This document shows, piece by piece, positions 1 through 8,925 of a DNA stretch of 64,000 bases; position 1 is the first letter of the stretch, and every line of letters starts with the position of its first letter. A program made the position numbers and the translations under genes. Source of the DNA: Crocinitomicaceae bacterium (GTDB lineage: Bacteria > Bacteroidota > Bacteroidia > Flavobacteriales_D > Crocinitomicaceae); the NCBI GenBank assembly GCA_023957475.1, contig JAMLHA010000003.1, positions 124,001 to 188,000 of the forward strand, in the 5' to 3' direction. The notes under the pieces were generated by a model, which saw nothing but the letters and a program-made list of their open reading frames with translations, had not been told where the DNA came from and made no database searches.

Positions 1-1791
1 ATTCGGACAAGCCTTGTGCAAATTATCTACCGTTTGATAAACAATATCAAATTCGGCTTTTAAATCTGTTGGGGTAAGTATTTCAACAATTTTTCGTGTG
101 ATTTCGTCGTCTGTAAAAGGAGCATAAATTTCTTTCACATAGTTTTTTATCTGTTCTTTCGGTAAGTTTTCCTGATCTTTACACTTTCTATAAACATCGT
201 CTATTAACTGTTGTCTTCCAGATTCTTTTAACAATTCAATTGCCGCTAAAAATGCAATAAATTCATCCATTTTCGTCATGTCAATACCATAACAATCTGG
301 ATATCTCACTTGTGGTGCAGAAGAAACTACTACTATTTTCTTAGGATCCAAACGATCCAAAATTCTTAAAACAGATTGTTTCAACGTTGTGCCGCGTACA
401 ATACTATCGTCAATTACAACCAAATTATCTTGGTTTCTTTTAATTGTTCCGTAAGTAATATCATAAGATGAAGAAACTAAATCATCTCTAGATTCACCTT
501 CCGAGATAAACGTTCTAACTTTAGCATCTTTATTGATGATTTTATCAATTCTTGCACGTTGGAACAGTATTTTTTCCAATTCTTCTTTTGATGCATTTGC
601 GCCTAAAGCCGAAATTCGCTCTAATTTTCGAATATTCAGAAAATCTTCCAATCCTTTTATCATTCCATAAAAAGATGTTTCAGCTGTATTTGGAATAAAT
701 GAGAAAACAGTATTGTCCAAATCGTGATTGATTGAATTAAGCACCTGTGGCACAACTAAATGTCCCAATTGTTGTCTTTCTTGATAAATCCCCGCATCAT
801 TGTTTCTTGCAAAATAAATGCGTTCAAACGAACATTTTTTTGCTTCTTTGGGTTCGTTTATCAATACTTCTTTAATGTCGCCACTTTTGCGAATAATCAA
901 CGCATGACCAGGTTTTAATTCTTGAATATCCTCACTCTTTAATTTAAAAGTAGTTTGAATAACAGGTCGCTCAGAAGCTACTACACAAATTTCATCATCT
1001 TGGTACCAAAAAGTTGGGCGAATACCAGCAGAATCTCTCAACACAAAAGCATCACCATGACCTAATAATCCAGCCATTGCATATCCTCCATCCCAATCAA
1101 CAGAAGAGCGTTTTAATATTTTTTCGATGTTTAATTGTTCAATGATTTTATTGGTGATTTCAGGATTTACATATCCTTTAGCCTTTAAATCATAATACAA
1201 TTCTTCATTTTCCTCATCAAGGAAATGTCCAATTTTTTCAAGAACCGTAACTGTATCCGATTTTTCTTTTGGATGTTGCCCGATAGAAGTCAACACCTCA
1301 AAAAGTTCATCCACATTGGTTAAATTAAAATTCCCAGCCAATACCAAATTTCGAGTTATCCAGTTATTTTGACGTAAAAATGGGTGACAACTTTCAATTG
1401 AGTATTTTCCAGAAGTTCCATATCTTAAATGTCCCAAAAATAGCTCTCCTGTAAATCCAGCATTTTCTTTCAAATATTGCACATCTTTCAGATAGTTAGC
1501 GTCTTCTTTTTCAATTTCTTTAAATTTTTTATTGATATGTTTAAAGATATCTTCTACCGGCTTACTATCTATAGAACGAAGCCTGGAGATGTAACGTTCC
1601 CCAGGCTTCATATCAAATTTTATATTGGCAAGTCCAGCTCCATCTTGGCCTCGATTAATCTGTTTCTTCATAAGAAGATTCATCTTATTCAATCCGTAAA
1701 AGGCTGTACCATATTTCTCAAGATAAAAATCAAGGGGTTTCTTTAATCGAAGAAGTGCTATTCCACACTCGTGTTTGATTGCATCACTCAT
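1..1791 (-). CDS. purF: Amidophosphoribosyltransferase, C-terminus cut by window edge
   Basis: Catalyses the first committed step of purine synthesis, converting PRPP and glutamine to phosphoribosylamine in the cytoplasm. Translating the reverse strand from the ATG at 1791 gives MSDAIKHECGIALLRLKKP, with a Cys at residue 9 followed by GIA, as expected for the class II glutamine amidotransferase nucleophile. A PRPP-binding loop VVIDDSIVRGTT lies about residues 458-469. The frame is open for 597 codons to base 1, so the end of the protein lies outside. Length and sequence fit the long Bacteroidota form (about 630 residues). The promoter should lie within 1792-1885; I see no clear box there. Confidence 0.93.
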   Translation of the reverse strand, partial: MSDAIKHECGIALLRLKKPLDFYLEKYGTAFYGLNKMNLLMKKQINRGQDGAGLANIKFDMKPGERYISRLRSIDSKPVEDIFKHINKKFKEIEKEDANYLKDVQYLKENAGFTGELFLGHLRYGTSGKYSIESCHPFLRQNNWITRNLVLAGNFNLTNVDELFEVLTSIGQHPKEKSDTVTVLEKIGHFLDEENEELYYDLKAKGYVNPEITNKIIEQLNIEKILKRSSVDWDGGYAMAGLLGHGDAFVLRDSAGIRPTFWYQDDEICVVASERPVIQTTFKLKSEDIQELKPGHALIIRKSGDIKEVLINEPKEAKKCSFERIYFARNNDAGIYQERQQLGHLVVPQVLNSINHDLDNTVFSFIPNTAETSFYGMIKGLEDFLNIRKLERISALGANASKEELEKILFQRARIDKIINKDAKVRTFISEGESRDDLVSSSYDITYGTIKRNQDNLVVIDDSIVRGTTLKQSVLRILDRLDPKKIVVVSSAPQVRYPDCYGIDMTKMDEFIAFLAAIELLKESGRQQLIDDVYRKCKDQENLPKEQIKNYVKEIYAPFTDDEITRKIVEILTPTDLKAEFDIVYQTVDNLHKACPN

Positions 1792-1885
1792 TAGACAAGG
1801 GAGTATTTATTTGGGTGCAAATTTAAAGATTAATTATCTTTTATTGTCGATATCGAATAAAAAAAGTTATTGTTTTTTTTCTTGT

Positions 1886-1973
1886 TGATTTTATGACTGG
1901 ATGACTAGATGACTAGTTGACTAGTTGACTGGATGATTTGTTGATTTTATGACTGGGTGATTGGGTGACATAT
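1886..1973. repeat. Eleven-unit degenerate 8-bp tandem repeat
   Basis: From 1886 every eighth base begins TGA: units include TGACTGGA, TGACTAGA, TGACTAGT (twice), TGATTTGT, TGACTGGG and TGATTGGG. Eleven units follow one another without a phase break between purF and bshB1. A related 8-bp array on the opposite strand occurs at 24156-24239. Function is unknown; it is not a CRISPR, since there are no spacers. Confidence 0.85.
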
Positions 1974-1993
1974 TGTAAATAATAAAGTCTATT

Positions 1994-2713
1994 TTACTTA
2001 AGTGCAAGTATATCATCGACACCAATTACTCTTTCAGCAGTAAATCCTTCTGCGTATTTTACACCCAGAGAGCGACCATAGTCAGCCATTCTACCTTTTA
2101 AAAAGTCAAAAAACTCTTCTCCAGAAATAGGTGTTTTGGGCTCTTTTGAATTTGCTTGAAAAAATTGTGTTGTATAAGAACTTAAAACTTCCATTTTTTT
2201 ATCAATAAAATCGGAAATATCAACAACGAAATCAGGGTCAATGTATCGATCTTGAATGTAATGATAAACAGCCTTTGGTCGATGTGCTTGTTGTTTTACA
2301 CCATTCATTTCTGTTTCTATTTTCACCAATCCAGCATAAAAGCACGCTTCAGATACCAATTTAGAAGCTCTCGCATGATCGGGATGTCTGTCGGTAATTG
2401 AATTAGCAAAAACAATTTGAGGTTTGCAATTTCTAATTTCTCGAATAATGGCCAATCTATTTTCGGCAGTGTTTTCAAAAAATCCGTCACCCATATTTAA
2501 ATTCGTTCGGTAATGAATCCCCATTAACTCAGAAGCTCTTTTAGCCTCTGCAAAACGTGTTTCAGAAGTACCTCTCGTTCCTAATTCTCCTTGTGTTAAA
2601 TCTACAATACCAACTGTTTTACCAGCTGCAATGTGTTTTAATAGGGTACCAGACATTGAAATTTCAATATCATCTGGATGAGCCGCAAAAGCCAAAATAT
2701 CTAAATTCACCAT
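1994..2713 (-). CDS. bshB1: Bacillithiol biosynthesis deacetylase BshB1
   Basis: Zinc-dependent LmbE/PIG-L family deacetylase that removes the acetyl group from GlcNAc-malate in bacillithiol synthesis. The 239-residue protein starts MVNLDILAFAAHPDDIE, with the metal-binding AHPDD motif at residues 11-15 and a second motif DRHPDHARAS near residue 110. Length matches BshB1 of Bacteroidota (about 238). No other bacillithiol gene (bshA, bshC) is in the window. It lies downstream of rplS on the same strand, but a terminator at 2741-2774 sits between them, so it may have its own weak promoter or depend on readthrough. Confidence 0.93.
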   Translation of the reverse strand: MVNLDILAFAAHPDDIEISMSGTLLKHIAAGKTVGIVDLTQGELGTRGTSETRFAEAKRASELMGIHYRTNLNMGDGFFENTAENRLAIIREIRNCKPQIVFANSITDRHPDHARASKLVSEACFYAGLVKIETEMNGVKQQAHRPKAVYHYIQDRYIDPDFVVDISDFIDKKMEVLSSYTTQFFQANSKEPKTPISGEEFFDFLKGRMADYGRSLGVKYAEGFTAERVIGVDDILALK

Positions 2714-2740
2714 TCAACAATTTATTTTGCAAAATTACAA

Positions 2741-2774
2741 AAAATAAAAAGGGAGTCCAAATTGAACTCCCTCA
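2741..2774 (-). terminator. Rho-independent terminator of rplS
   Basis: GGGAGT-N9-ACTCCC stem at 2751-2771, followed on the minus strand by a T tract (A run at 2741-2750). It sits 20 bases after the rplS stop. Confidence 0.8.
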
Positions 2775-2792
2775 TTTTGATAAATGAATATC

Positions 2793-3158
2793 TTATTTAG
2801 TAAAACTACGTTTTTCTCTAATTCTTGCTGCTTTACCTCTTCTATCACGGAAGTAGAAGATACGTGCTCTACGTACAGCACCTCTTTTCAACACTTGAAT
2901 AGATTCTAAAAATGGAGATGAGATTGGGAAAATTCTTTCAACCCCAACGTTTCCTGACATTTTACGAATAGTAAATGTTTCAGAAGTACCTTCACCTCTT
3001 CTTTGAATGATAACTCCATGGAATACCTGAGTTCTTTCTTTGTTACCCTCCTTAATTTTGTAGGATACAGAAACTGTATCTCCAGCAGAAAAATTAGGGA
3101 AATCTTTAACCTCAACCAATTCTTTTTGAATCTCTTTGATGATAATATTATTGCTCAT
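2793..3158 (-). CDS. rplS: 50S ribosomal protein L19
   Basis: Large-subunit protein at the 30S/50S interface. The 121-residue sequence carries the L19 core: [20 protein letters not shown] near residue 23, [13 protein letters not shown] near 45, [18 protein letters not shown] near 62 and the basic end [18 protein letters not shown]. Length is slightly above the usual 115. It is followed by its own terminator. The 165-bp gap upstream separates it from the divergent gene at 3324 and should hold both promoters; on the minus strand AATATTTG (one mismatch to TAnnTTTG) lies near 3205-3212. Confidence 0.97.
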   Translation of the reverse strand: MSNNIIIKEIQKELVEVKDFPNFSAGDTVSVSYKIKEGNKERTQVFHGVIIQRRGEGTSETFTIRKMSGNVGVERIFPISSPFLESIQVLKRGAVRRARIFYFRDRRGKAARIREKRSFTK

Positions 3159-3323
3159 GACTCTTATTTTCTTTTTTAAATCCGCCCGAAACGGGGTGCA
3201 ATATTACAAATATTTTATTTAATAACACACCTTTTATTAAAACTTTTTTTGAAAAAAATTATTTTTGTAAATTTTACAGCAAAAATAAGTCATTTATAAT
3301 ATATTAGCAACAAAAACTGTACT

Positions 3324-3722
3324 ATGGATAAATTAATCATTGGAAGAAAGGAAGTAGCTGATTTGCCCACTTTTGGATTAATGCATAAAATAGTAAAAAT
3401 TGATTCTGGTGCCTACACATCAAGTATTGATGTTGTTAGTGCGAAAATACACAACGATCAATTAAAAGTGATTTTTGAAGAGGGAAGCGAAGAAATGAGC
3501 TTTCAAAACTACTCCAAAAAGCGTATCAAAAGTTCAAATGGGATCATTCAAGAACGTTATATTATATATGGAAAGATTATTTTAGGAGGCAATTCTTATG
3601 AAACTCCTTTTTCTTTAACCGATAGAAGTGGTATGAAATACCCTATTCTTCTTGGTCGCAAATTACTCAATAAAAACTTCATAATTGACACAAGTAAAAC
3701 CAATCAATTAAAGTTTTTTTAA
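3324..3722 (+). CDS. RimB-like retropepsin-type aspartic protease (ATP-dependent zinc protease family)
   Basis: The 132-residue protein has the retropepsin-like signature KIDSGAYTSSI at residues 25-35 (Asp27 the candidate catalytic residue) and a second conserved patch YPILLGRKLLNKNFIIDTS near residues 106-124. This is the COG4067 family, which in other bacteria often neighbours rimK and is implicated in processing the glutamate-modified tail of ribosomal protein S6. No rimK is in the window. Length is typical of the single-domain form. The start ATG follows an AT-rich leader without a ribosome-binding site. Family assignment is good; substrate is inference. Confidence 0.8.
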   Translation: MDKLIIGRKEVADLPTFGLMHKIVKIDSGAYTSSIDVVSAKIHNDQLKVIFEEGSEEMSFQNYSKKRIKSSNGIIQERYIIYGKIILGGNSYETPFSLTDRSGMKYPILLGRKLLNKNFIIDTSKTNQLKFF

Positions 3723-3752
3723 TTTTACTACCAATTAAACAATAAAAGATTG

Positions 3753-3760
3753 TATCTTTG
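3753..3760 (+). promoter_or_regulatory. TAnnTTTG -7 element of the usp gene
   Basis: TATCTTTG, matching the Bacteroidota -7 consensus, 19 bases before the ATG at 3780. I see no convincing TTG at the expected -33 position. Confidence 0.45.
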
Positions 3761-3779
3761 ATTAACAAAACAATACATC

Positions 3780-4604
3780 ATGGCAAAACCAGTCTATTTA
3801 GTTCCTATGGATTTTTCTACTGTTTCAGTAGATGCATTAAAAGCAGCGACACACATTGCTAAATTTAACAATGGAAATGTTTTAGCAATTCACATTTTGT
3901 CTAAAAAATCAGAACGTGAACAAGCAAAGCAACAGTTTGAAACTATCTTAAATAAATTAAGTGAAGAAGATAGAAACATCATCAGCACGAGTGTTTTTAC
4001 AGGCTCTGTATATGACGATATTGCCAAAGCAGCCGAGATAACCAATGCAAACTTAATTGTAATGGGAACTCATGGAGCTAAAGGAATGCAAAAATTAATG
4101 GGTAGCAACGCACTTAAAATTGTTAGTAGCACAGGTACACCTTTTGTTATCATGCAAGAAGGAAGTTCACTTACAACAATTACTAACATTGTGATGCCTT
4201 TTAATTTTGAGAAAGACAGCATTCAAATCGCTACATTTGCTGGATTTATTGCCAAACAATTTGATGCAACCATACACTTAACTGGTTACCACGATGAAGA
4301 TGATTGGTTAAGAGGAAAATCGCAAACAAATCAATTGGTTATCCGTAAGTTTTTTGATGACAACAATGTAAAATACAAAATTGTCAATTTACCCAAATCA
4401 AAAACGTATATCAATGCTATTTTAGACTATTCAGACGAAGTGAAAGCAGATTTAATTGCATCTTCATTCTTTGTAGATACAGTCTTACCAACAATGAATT
4501 CATTTGTTCAAGCTTTGATTGAAAACAATCGTCAGATACCTTTGTTAACAGCAAATGCTGATGAACTTTCATTTACTTCTGGTTATTCATTTATTAGAAC
4601 CTAA
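3780..4604 (+). CDS. Universal stress protein, two tandem UspA domains
   Basis: The 274-residue cytoplasmic protein has two Usp domains, about residues 1-147 and 150-274. Domain 1 begins YLVPMDFSTVS and ends with VMGTHGAKGMQKLMGSNA, resembling the nucleotide-binding G-2x-G-9x-G(S/T) motif. Domain 2 (TNIVMPFNFEKDS onward) lacks a clear copy of that motif, as is common in tandem Usp proteins of this phylum. A TATCTTTG element precedes the gene. mltG follows after 41 bases and could be co-transcribed. Stress role is inferred from the family only. Confidence 0.9.
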   Translation: MAKPVYLVPMDFSTVSVDALKAATHIAKFNNGNVLAIHILSKKSEREQAKQQFETILNKLSEEDRNIISTSVFTGSVYDDIAKAAEITNANLIVMGTHGAKGMQKLMGSNALKIVSSTGTPFVIMQEGSSLTTITNIVMPFNFEKDSIQIATFAGFIAKQFDATIHLTGYHDEDDWLRGKSQTNQLVIRKFFDDNNVKYKIVNLPKSKTYINAILDYSDEVKADLIASSFFVDTVLPTMNSFVQALIENNRQIPLLTANADELSFTSGYSFIRT

Positions 4605-4645
4605 AACCGTTCTTACATTGAATCACCAACATTGTTAAATCGTAG

Positions 4646-5710
4646 ATGCTCAAACGATTATTTATTTTTGGACTTATAATTGCCTGCGCTGGTATTATCT
4701 ATTTCAAGCGTGCTGAAATAAAACTGTTTTTAGTTGGTAATTTAAAGACGATCAATACTTCCGAAGCAAAACTACTAATCACCAGTGATTTAACACCTGA
4801 CTCAATGGCCAATTACTTGGTAGCAAAAAACATTCTTTCTGAACCAAAAGTTTTTCTCAAAGAAATTGAAAAACAAGGATTATCCAATGAAACAATTGAT
4901 GCTGGTAAGTACGTCGTTTTGAGTGGCACAGCTATTTCTGACCTCGTTCATGGATTTTCAAGAGGCGAAAATGGACACGGTATTGCCGAAATTAAAGTAA
5001 ATGTCATTTTCAACCGTAGCAAAACCATTGCAGATGTTGGAATGAACATCTCCAAATGTATTGAAGCCGATAGTGCTTCCATTGTTGATTACATTTTATC
5101 CTCCAGCACATTGTCTAAATACGGATTTACCAAACAACAAGTGCCTGCGCTTTTCATCCCCAATCAATATGAATTGTACTACGATACCAATGCCGAAGAA
5201 TTTGTAGCGTTCATGGCTGAACAATTCAAAAACTATTGGACTGCCGAAAAAATAGAACAAGTAAAATCATTGGGATTATCCGGACCTTCGCAAGCCGTTA
5301 CTCTTGCCAGTATTGTTTATTCAGAACAAGGGAAAATAGCTTCAGAATGGCCTATTATTGCAAAATTATACCTCAATCGAATCAATAAAGGAATGAAATT
5401 ACAATCCGATCCTACATTCAAATATTGTTGGGAAGGAAAATTAGAAGGCGTACAACGGTTAAAATCCAATCACCGCAATATTAATTGTGAATACAATACC
5501 TATAAAATCAACGGGCTTCCTCCAGGCCCAATTTGCTTGGTTCCAACAAAAGTGATTGACGCTGTTTTATCTCCCGACAACAACAATTACTTGTTCATGT
5601 GTGCAAAACCAGATTATTCTGGAGAACACAATTTTACACATTCAGATGTGGTGCACCTAAAAAACGCCTCCGAATACCATCGTTGGCTGTCCAAACAAGG
5701 AAAAAATTAG
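4646..5710 (+). CDS. mltG: Endolytic peptidoglycan transglycosylase MltG (YceG family)
   Basis: Inner-membrane lytic transglycosylase thought to cut nascent glycan strands and set their length. The 354-residue protein starts with a short cytoplasmic tip and one membrane segment (about residues 4-21). The catalytic region includes ASIVYSEQGKI (candidate catalytic Glu near residue 228), WPIIAKLYLNRI, LQSDPTFKY and the family-typical YNTYKINGLPPGPI near 285. It ends NFTHSDVVHLKNASEYHRWL, also typical. Length is normal. No cell-division genes adjoin it here. Confidence 0.94.
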   Translation: MLKRLFIFGLIIACAGIIYFKRAEIKLFLVGNLKTINTSEAKLLITSDLTPDSMANYLVAKNILSEPKVFLKEIEKQGLSNETIDAGKYVVLSGTAISDLVHGFSRGENGHGIAEIKVNVIFNRSKTIADVGMNISKCIEADSASIVDYILSSSTLSKYGFTKQQVPALFIPNQYELYYDTNAEEFVAFMAEQFKNYWTAEKIEQVKSLGLSGPSQAVTLASIVYSEQGKIASEWPIIAKLYLNRINKGMKLQSDPTFKYCWEGKLEGVQRLKSNHRNINCEYNTYKINGLPPGPICLVPTKVIDAVLSPDNNNYLFMCAKPDYSGEHNFTHSDVVHLKNASEYHRWLSKQGKN

Positions 5711-5771
5711 GTAACTAAATTAATTCTTTAAAAATTGGAACATTTTTTGTGGTTTTACGAATACATAAGAA

Positions 5772-6635
5772 ATGAAGTTTGTAATTTTCACCATATCGCT
5801 CCTATTCTTTTCTTTGATTGGTTTCAATCAGAGCCTAAATGGATTGTGGAAAGGAAGCATTTACCCGAATAGAACTTCACCTGACAAAGGAATGGTCATT
5901 TACTTAGAATTGACCGCCGATAAATCAGGAACGATAAGTGGTAAATCAAGAAATGAACTTTACAACACCAATGATTTTGCTATTAAAAACGTAAAAGGAA
6001 AATCAGAGAGCAACAACATACAATTATCCGAAACCGTAATTGCAAAAAAAGCTGTTGCAAGTCGCACAATGTGGTGTCGATTAGAGTATCAATTAGTTTA
6101 CAACAATGAAACAGGTTATCTTGAAGGGACATATTCCAGTAACGATTGCAAAAACCAACTAGGAAAAGTCATTCTTTATAGAGAAAATAGTTCTTTTCCT
6201 GATGAAATAGTCAATCAAGAATCGCACCATTGGTTTGATCTATTGGCAAAAGATTTATTAAAAGGTTTAAATGCTCCAGAAATACGAAAAAAAGAACGAG
6301 AGAATTTTGTTTTCATGCCCATTTATTTTGATTACGATAAGGCGGAAATCAAAACAGAGTATTACGATTTTCTCAATAGAATGATTCACGTAGTTGAGGG
6401 ACATAGCGATTTACGTGTTAAAGTTACTGGTCACACCGATTCAGATGGCTCCGATGCTTACAACGACGATTTATCTAAAAAAAGAGCCCAAGCTATTATT
6501 AATTACTTTGTGTCAAAAGGATTGGAAGCCGATCGATTGGAATTTGACTTTAAAGGAGAACACGCCCCGATTGAAACAAACAAAACAAGTGAAGGCCGCC
6601 AAAAGAATAGACGTGTTGAATTTAGTTTTATATAA
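5772..6635 (+). CDS. OmpA-family protein with lipocalin-like N-terminal region
   Basis: A 287-residue secreted protein. Signal peptide at residues 1-19 (MKFVIFTISLLFFSLIGFNQ). Residues 20-140 form a beta-rich region beginning LNGLWKGSIYP, similar in style to small lipid-binding or DUF domains; I cannot name it. Residues about 180-287 are an OmpA peptidoglycan-binding domain: FDYDKAEIK, VTGHTDSDGSDAYNDDLSKK and RRVEF at the end, with the Asp and Arg residues that grip diaminopimelate. It probably tethers the outer membrane to the wall from the periplasm. Downstream trmH starts 75 bases later behind its own TATCTTTG element. Confidence 0.9.
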   Translation: MKFVIFTISLLFFSLIGFNQSLNGLWKGSIYPNRTSPDKGMVIYLELTADKSGTISGKSRNELYNTNDFAIKNVKGKSESNNIQLSETVIAKKAVASRTMWCRLEYQLVYNNETGYLEGTYSSNDCKNQLGKVILYRENSSFPDEIVNQESHHWFDLLAKDLLKGLNAPEIRKKERENFVFMPIYFDYDKAEIKTEYYDFLNRMIHVVEGHSDLRVKVTGHTDSDGSDAYNDDLSKKRAQAIINYFVSKGLEADRLEFDFKGEHAPIETNKTSEGRQKNRRVEFSFI

Positions 6636-6697
6636 AGGTCTTTTCGGACTTTCTTCAAATGTGTTTATCTTTTATCAAAACGTGTTGTATTTCTATC

Positions 6698-6705
6698 TAT
6701 CTTTG
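6698..6705 (+). promoter_or_regulatory. TAnnTTTG -7 element close to the trmH start
   Basis: TATCTTTG ending 5 bases before the ATG at 6711. If used, the transcript would start within a few bases of the codon and be nearly leaderless. No good -33 TTG at 17-21 bases upstream. Confidence 0.4.
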
Positions 6706-6710
6706 CAATT

Positions 6711-7400
6711 ATGCATTCATTTAATAAAATTCTATTAGAAACGCTCTATGGCATGATTACTCCAAGTAAGATTGAGTTATTTGAACGATTAGCACCTCAA
6801 AAAACGAACTATCTGACAATTGCTATGGAGAATATTTATCAAGAACACAATGCCTCTGCTGTAATGCGAACTTGTGAAAGTTTGGGCATTCAAAGTTTGC
6901 ACATCATTGAAAAAGATTGGAAATACCAACCTCAACGTGACATTGCAAGAGGGGCTGGAAAATGGATTGATTCGTTTAATTACAATGATGCTTCGCCTAC
7001 CTTATCGTGTATCAATCATTTAAAAGAAAAAGGGTACCAGATTGTGGCAACAACACCTCACAAAAATGATTTTACAATTGAAAATTTGCCTTTGGACAAA
7101 CCAATTGCCCTATTTTTTGGAACAGAAGGAGATGGAATTTCTCAAACAATTATTGATCATGCCGATCAATTTGTAAAAATTCCAATGCATGGTTTTACCG
7201 AAAGTTTAAACGTGTCTGTTGCCGTTGCTGTGTCGCTTTATACATTGCGCACACGAATTGAAAATTCAGCAATAAATTGGCAACTTTCAGACGAAGAAAT
7301 TACAGCTTTAAAGATAAAATGGTGCAGGCAAATTATACCTCATGGCGAAAAGGTTGTGCCAGAAATTATTAAACGTTTAAAAAATGAAATAAATCAATAA
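6711..7400 (+). CDS. trmH: tRNA (guanosine-2'-O-)-methyltransferase, TrmH/SpoU family
   Basis: S-adenosylmethionine-dependent SPOUT methyltransferase, probably modifying G18 of tRNA. In the 229-residue protein, motif 1 is MENIYQEHNASAVMRTCES (residues 39-57), motif 2 ALFFGTEGDGIS (about 144-155) and motif 3 IPMHGFTESLNVSVAVAV (about 171-188), together building the knotted cofactor site. Length fits TrmH of Bacteroidota. The ATG at 6711 is favoured because the family has about ten residues before the LxxL..ITPSK-like helix; a start at 6750 is possible. The precise target nucleotide is inferred from the family. Confidence 0.9.
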   Translation: MHSFNKILLETLYGMITPSKIELFERLAPQKTNYLTIAMENIYQEHNASAVMRTCESLGIQSLHIIEKDWKYQPQRDIARGAGKWIDSFNYNDASPTLSCINHLKEKGYQIVATTPHKNDFTIENLPLDKPIALFFGTEGDGISQTIIDHADQFVKIPMHGFTESLNVSVAVAVSLYTLRTRIENSAINWQLSDEEITALKIKWCRQIIPHGEKVVPEIIKRLKNEINQ

Positions 7401-7421
7401 CAACTAATTGAAAAACTTTGG

Positions 7422-7429
7422 TATATTTG
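7422..7429 (+). promoter_or_regulatory. TAnnTTTG -7 element of the THX gene
   Basis: TATATTTG, 31 bases before the ATG at 7461; the nearest upstream TTG (7418-7420 or 7408-7410) is too close to be a standard -33 box. Confidence 0.4.
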
Positions 7430-7460
7430 TCGTAATTGATAACATTTTAAACTATAAAAC

Positions 7461-7763
7461 ATGGGAAAAGGTGATAAAAAAACAGCAAAAGGTAAACGCG
7501 CACAAGGAAGTTACGGAATTTCAAGAAAGCGTAAAGCATCAACTAAAACCCTTAAACCAGCAGCTAAAAAAGTAGTTACTAAAAAAGCTGAAACAACTGA
7601 AAAAGAAGTAAAAGCTCCAAAAACAGTTGCGAAGAAAGAAACTGCTACAAAAAAAGTTGCAACTGAAAAAAAGGTAGCAGAAAAAAAACCTGCTGCTAAA
7701 AAAGAAGCTACAGCTAAGAAAACTACAACAACAAAAAAAGCAACAACTAAGAAAGAAGCTTAA
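7461..7763 (+). CDS. 30S ribosomal protein THX fused to a Lys/Ala-rich histone H1-like tail
   Basis: The first 25-30 residues, MGKGDKKTAKGKRAQGSYGI, match the THX family (small basic peptide of the 30S head). Residues about 30-100 are an extension of almost only Lys, Ala, Thr, Glu and Val, built on AAKK, TKKA and AKK repeats like the eukaryotic H1 C-terminal tail and bacterial Hc1-type proteins. THX alone is usually 30-60 residues, so the total of 100 is long. The low-complexity tail is A-rich at DNA level and prone to length change. It may bind rRNA or DNA non-specifically; that is inference. Confidence 0.75.
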   Translation: MGKGDKKTAKGKRAQGSYGISRKRKASTKTLKPAAKKVVTKKAETTEKEVKAPKTVAKKETATKKVATEKKVAEKKPAAKKEATAKKTTTTKKATTKKEA

Positions 7764-7853
7764 ACCTTCTTTCCATTTAGTGTTTATCATTTCAGTAGTT
7801 TATATTACTGTATGGTAGCTTATTGATTAGTGAATTAGTAATTCTTATATAAA

Positions 7854-8924
7854 ATGAAATATAATTTTGGTGCAGGTCCATGCATCTTACCTCAGACTGT
7901 TTTCGAACAAGCTGCAAAAGGTGTCTTAGATTTTAATGGTTTATCCATATTAGAAGTTTCTCACCGTCACAAGGATTTTGTGGCTGTCATGGAAGAAGCT
8001 AGAGAACTCGTTAAACAAGCATTAAACGTCCCGAAAGGTTATACTGTATTATTTTTACAAGGTGGCGCAACTCTTGGGTTTACCATCTCTGCGATTAATA
8101 TGACAAAAGGTGGAAAAGCTGGATACATCAATACTGGAACGTGGGCAAGTGGCGCAATTAGAGAAGCTAAATTAGTTGGAGTTGATGTGCATGTTTTGGC
8201 ATCTTCGGAAGATAAAAACTTCACCTATATTCCAAAAAACATCGAAGTTCCATCAGATTTGGATTATTTGTACTATTGTTCTAACAATACAATTTACGGA
8301 ACTCAATTTCAAGAAACTGTAAAATCAAATGTTCCATTGGTTTGTGACATGTCATCGGATATTTTTTCTAAAGAAATAAACGTTGCTGACTTTGATTTGA
8401 TTTACGCTGGTGCTCAAAAGAACTTAGGACCTGCTGGTGCAACACTTTACATTGTTAAAGAAGATGTATTGGGTAAAGCAACTCCTAAATTCATGCCTAC
8501 TTATATGAATTTGGCAAAACAACATGAAAAAGATTCCATGTTAAATACGCCTCCAGTATTTTCAGTCTATGTGTCAATGCTTAATCTTAGAGAATTATTG
8601 GCAACAGGTGGTGTAAAAGCTGCTGAAGAAAGAAACAATGCTAAAGCGGCTTTACTATACGGTGAAATTGATGCAAATCCATTGTTTACAACGAATGTAG
8701 CCAAAGAAGACCGTTCTAAAATGAACGTTTCATTTGTCTTTGACGAAAAATACAATGGATTGGAAGAAGAATTTAACAAAACATGGCAAGATGCTGGTAT
8801 TGTTGGTATCAAAGGGCACCGCTCAACTGGTGGTTATAGAGCTTCTTTGTACAATGCGCTTCCATTGTCAAGTGTGCAAGTTTTAGTAGATTTAATGAAA
8901 GATTTCGCATCTAAAAAGGCATAA
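7854..8924 (+). CDS. serC: Phosphoserine aminotransferase
   Basis: PLP-dependent class V aminotransferase converting 3-phosphohydroxypyruvate to phosphoserine. The 356-residue protein begins MKYNFGAGPCILPQTVFEQA (family signature NFxAGPxxLP), has FLQGGATLGF near residue 68 and the Schiff-base Lys in IYAGAQKNLGPAG near residue 188. It ends GHRSTGGYRASLYNALP, also diagnostic. serA starts one base after its stop, so the two form an operon covering two successive serine-synthesis steps. A terminator follows serA. Confidence 0.97.
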   Translation: MKYNFGAGPCILPQTVFEQAAKGVLDFNGLSILEVSHRHKDFVAVMEEARELVKQALNVPKGYTVLFLQGGATLGFTISAINMTKGGKAGYINTGTWASGAIREAKLVGVDVHVLASSEDKNFTYIPKNIEVPSDLDYLYYCSNNTIYGTQFQETVKSNVPLVCDMSSDIFSKEINVADFDLIYAGAQKNLGPAGATLYIVKEDVLGKATPKFMPTYMNLAKQHEKDSMLNTPPVFSVYVSMLNLRELLATGGVKAAEERNNAKAALLYGEIDANPLFTTNVAKEDRSKMNVSFVFDEKYNGLEEEFNKTWQDAGIVGIKGHRSTGGYRASLYNALPLSSVQVLVDLMKDFASKKA

Positions 8925-8925
8925 T

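Noticed and set aside
1477..1746. 89-codon plus-strand frame
   Set aside because: Antisense to the clear purF coding sequence.
7539..7790. 83-codon minus-strand Cys/Phe/Ser-rich frame
   Set aside because: Complement of the Lys/Ala-rich THX tail; low-complexity artefact.
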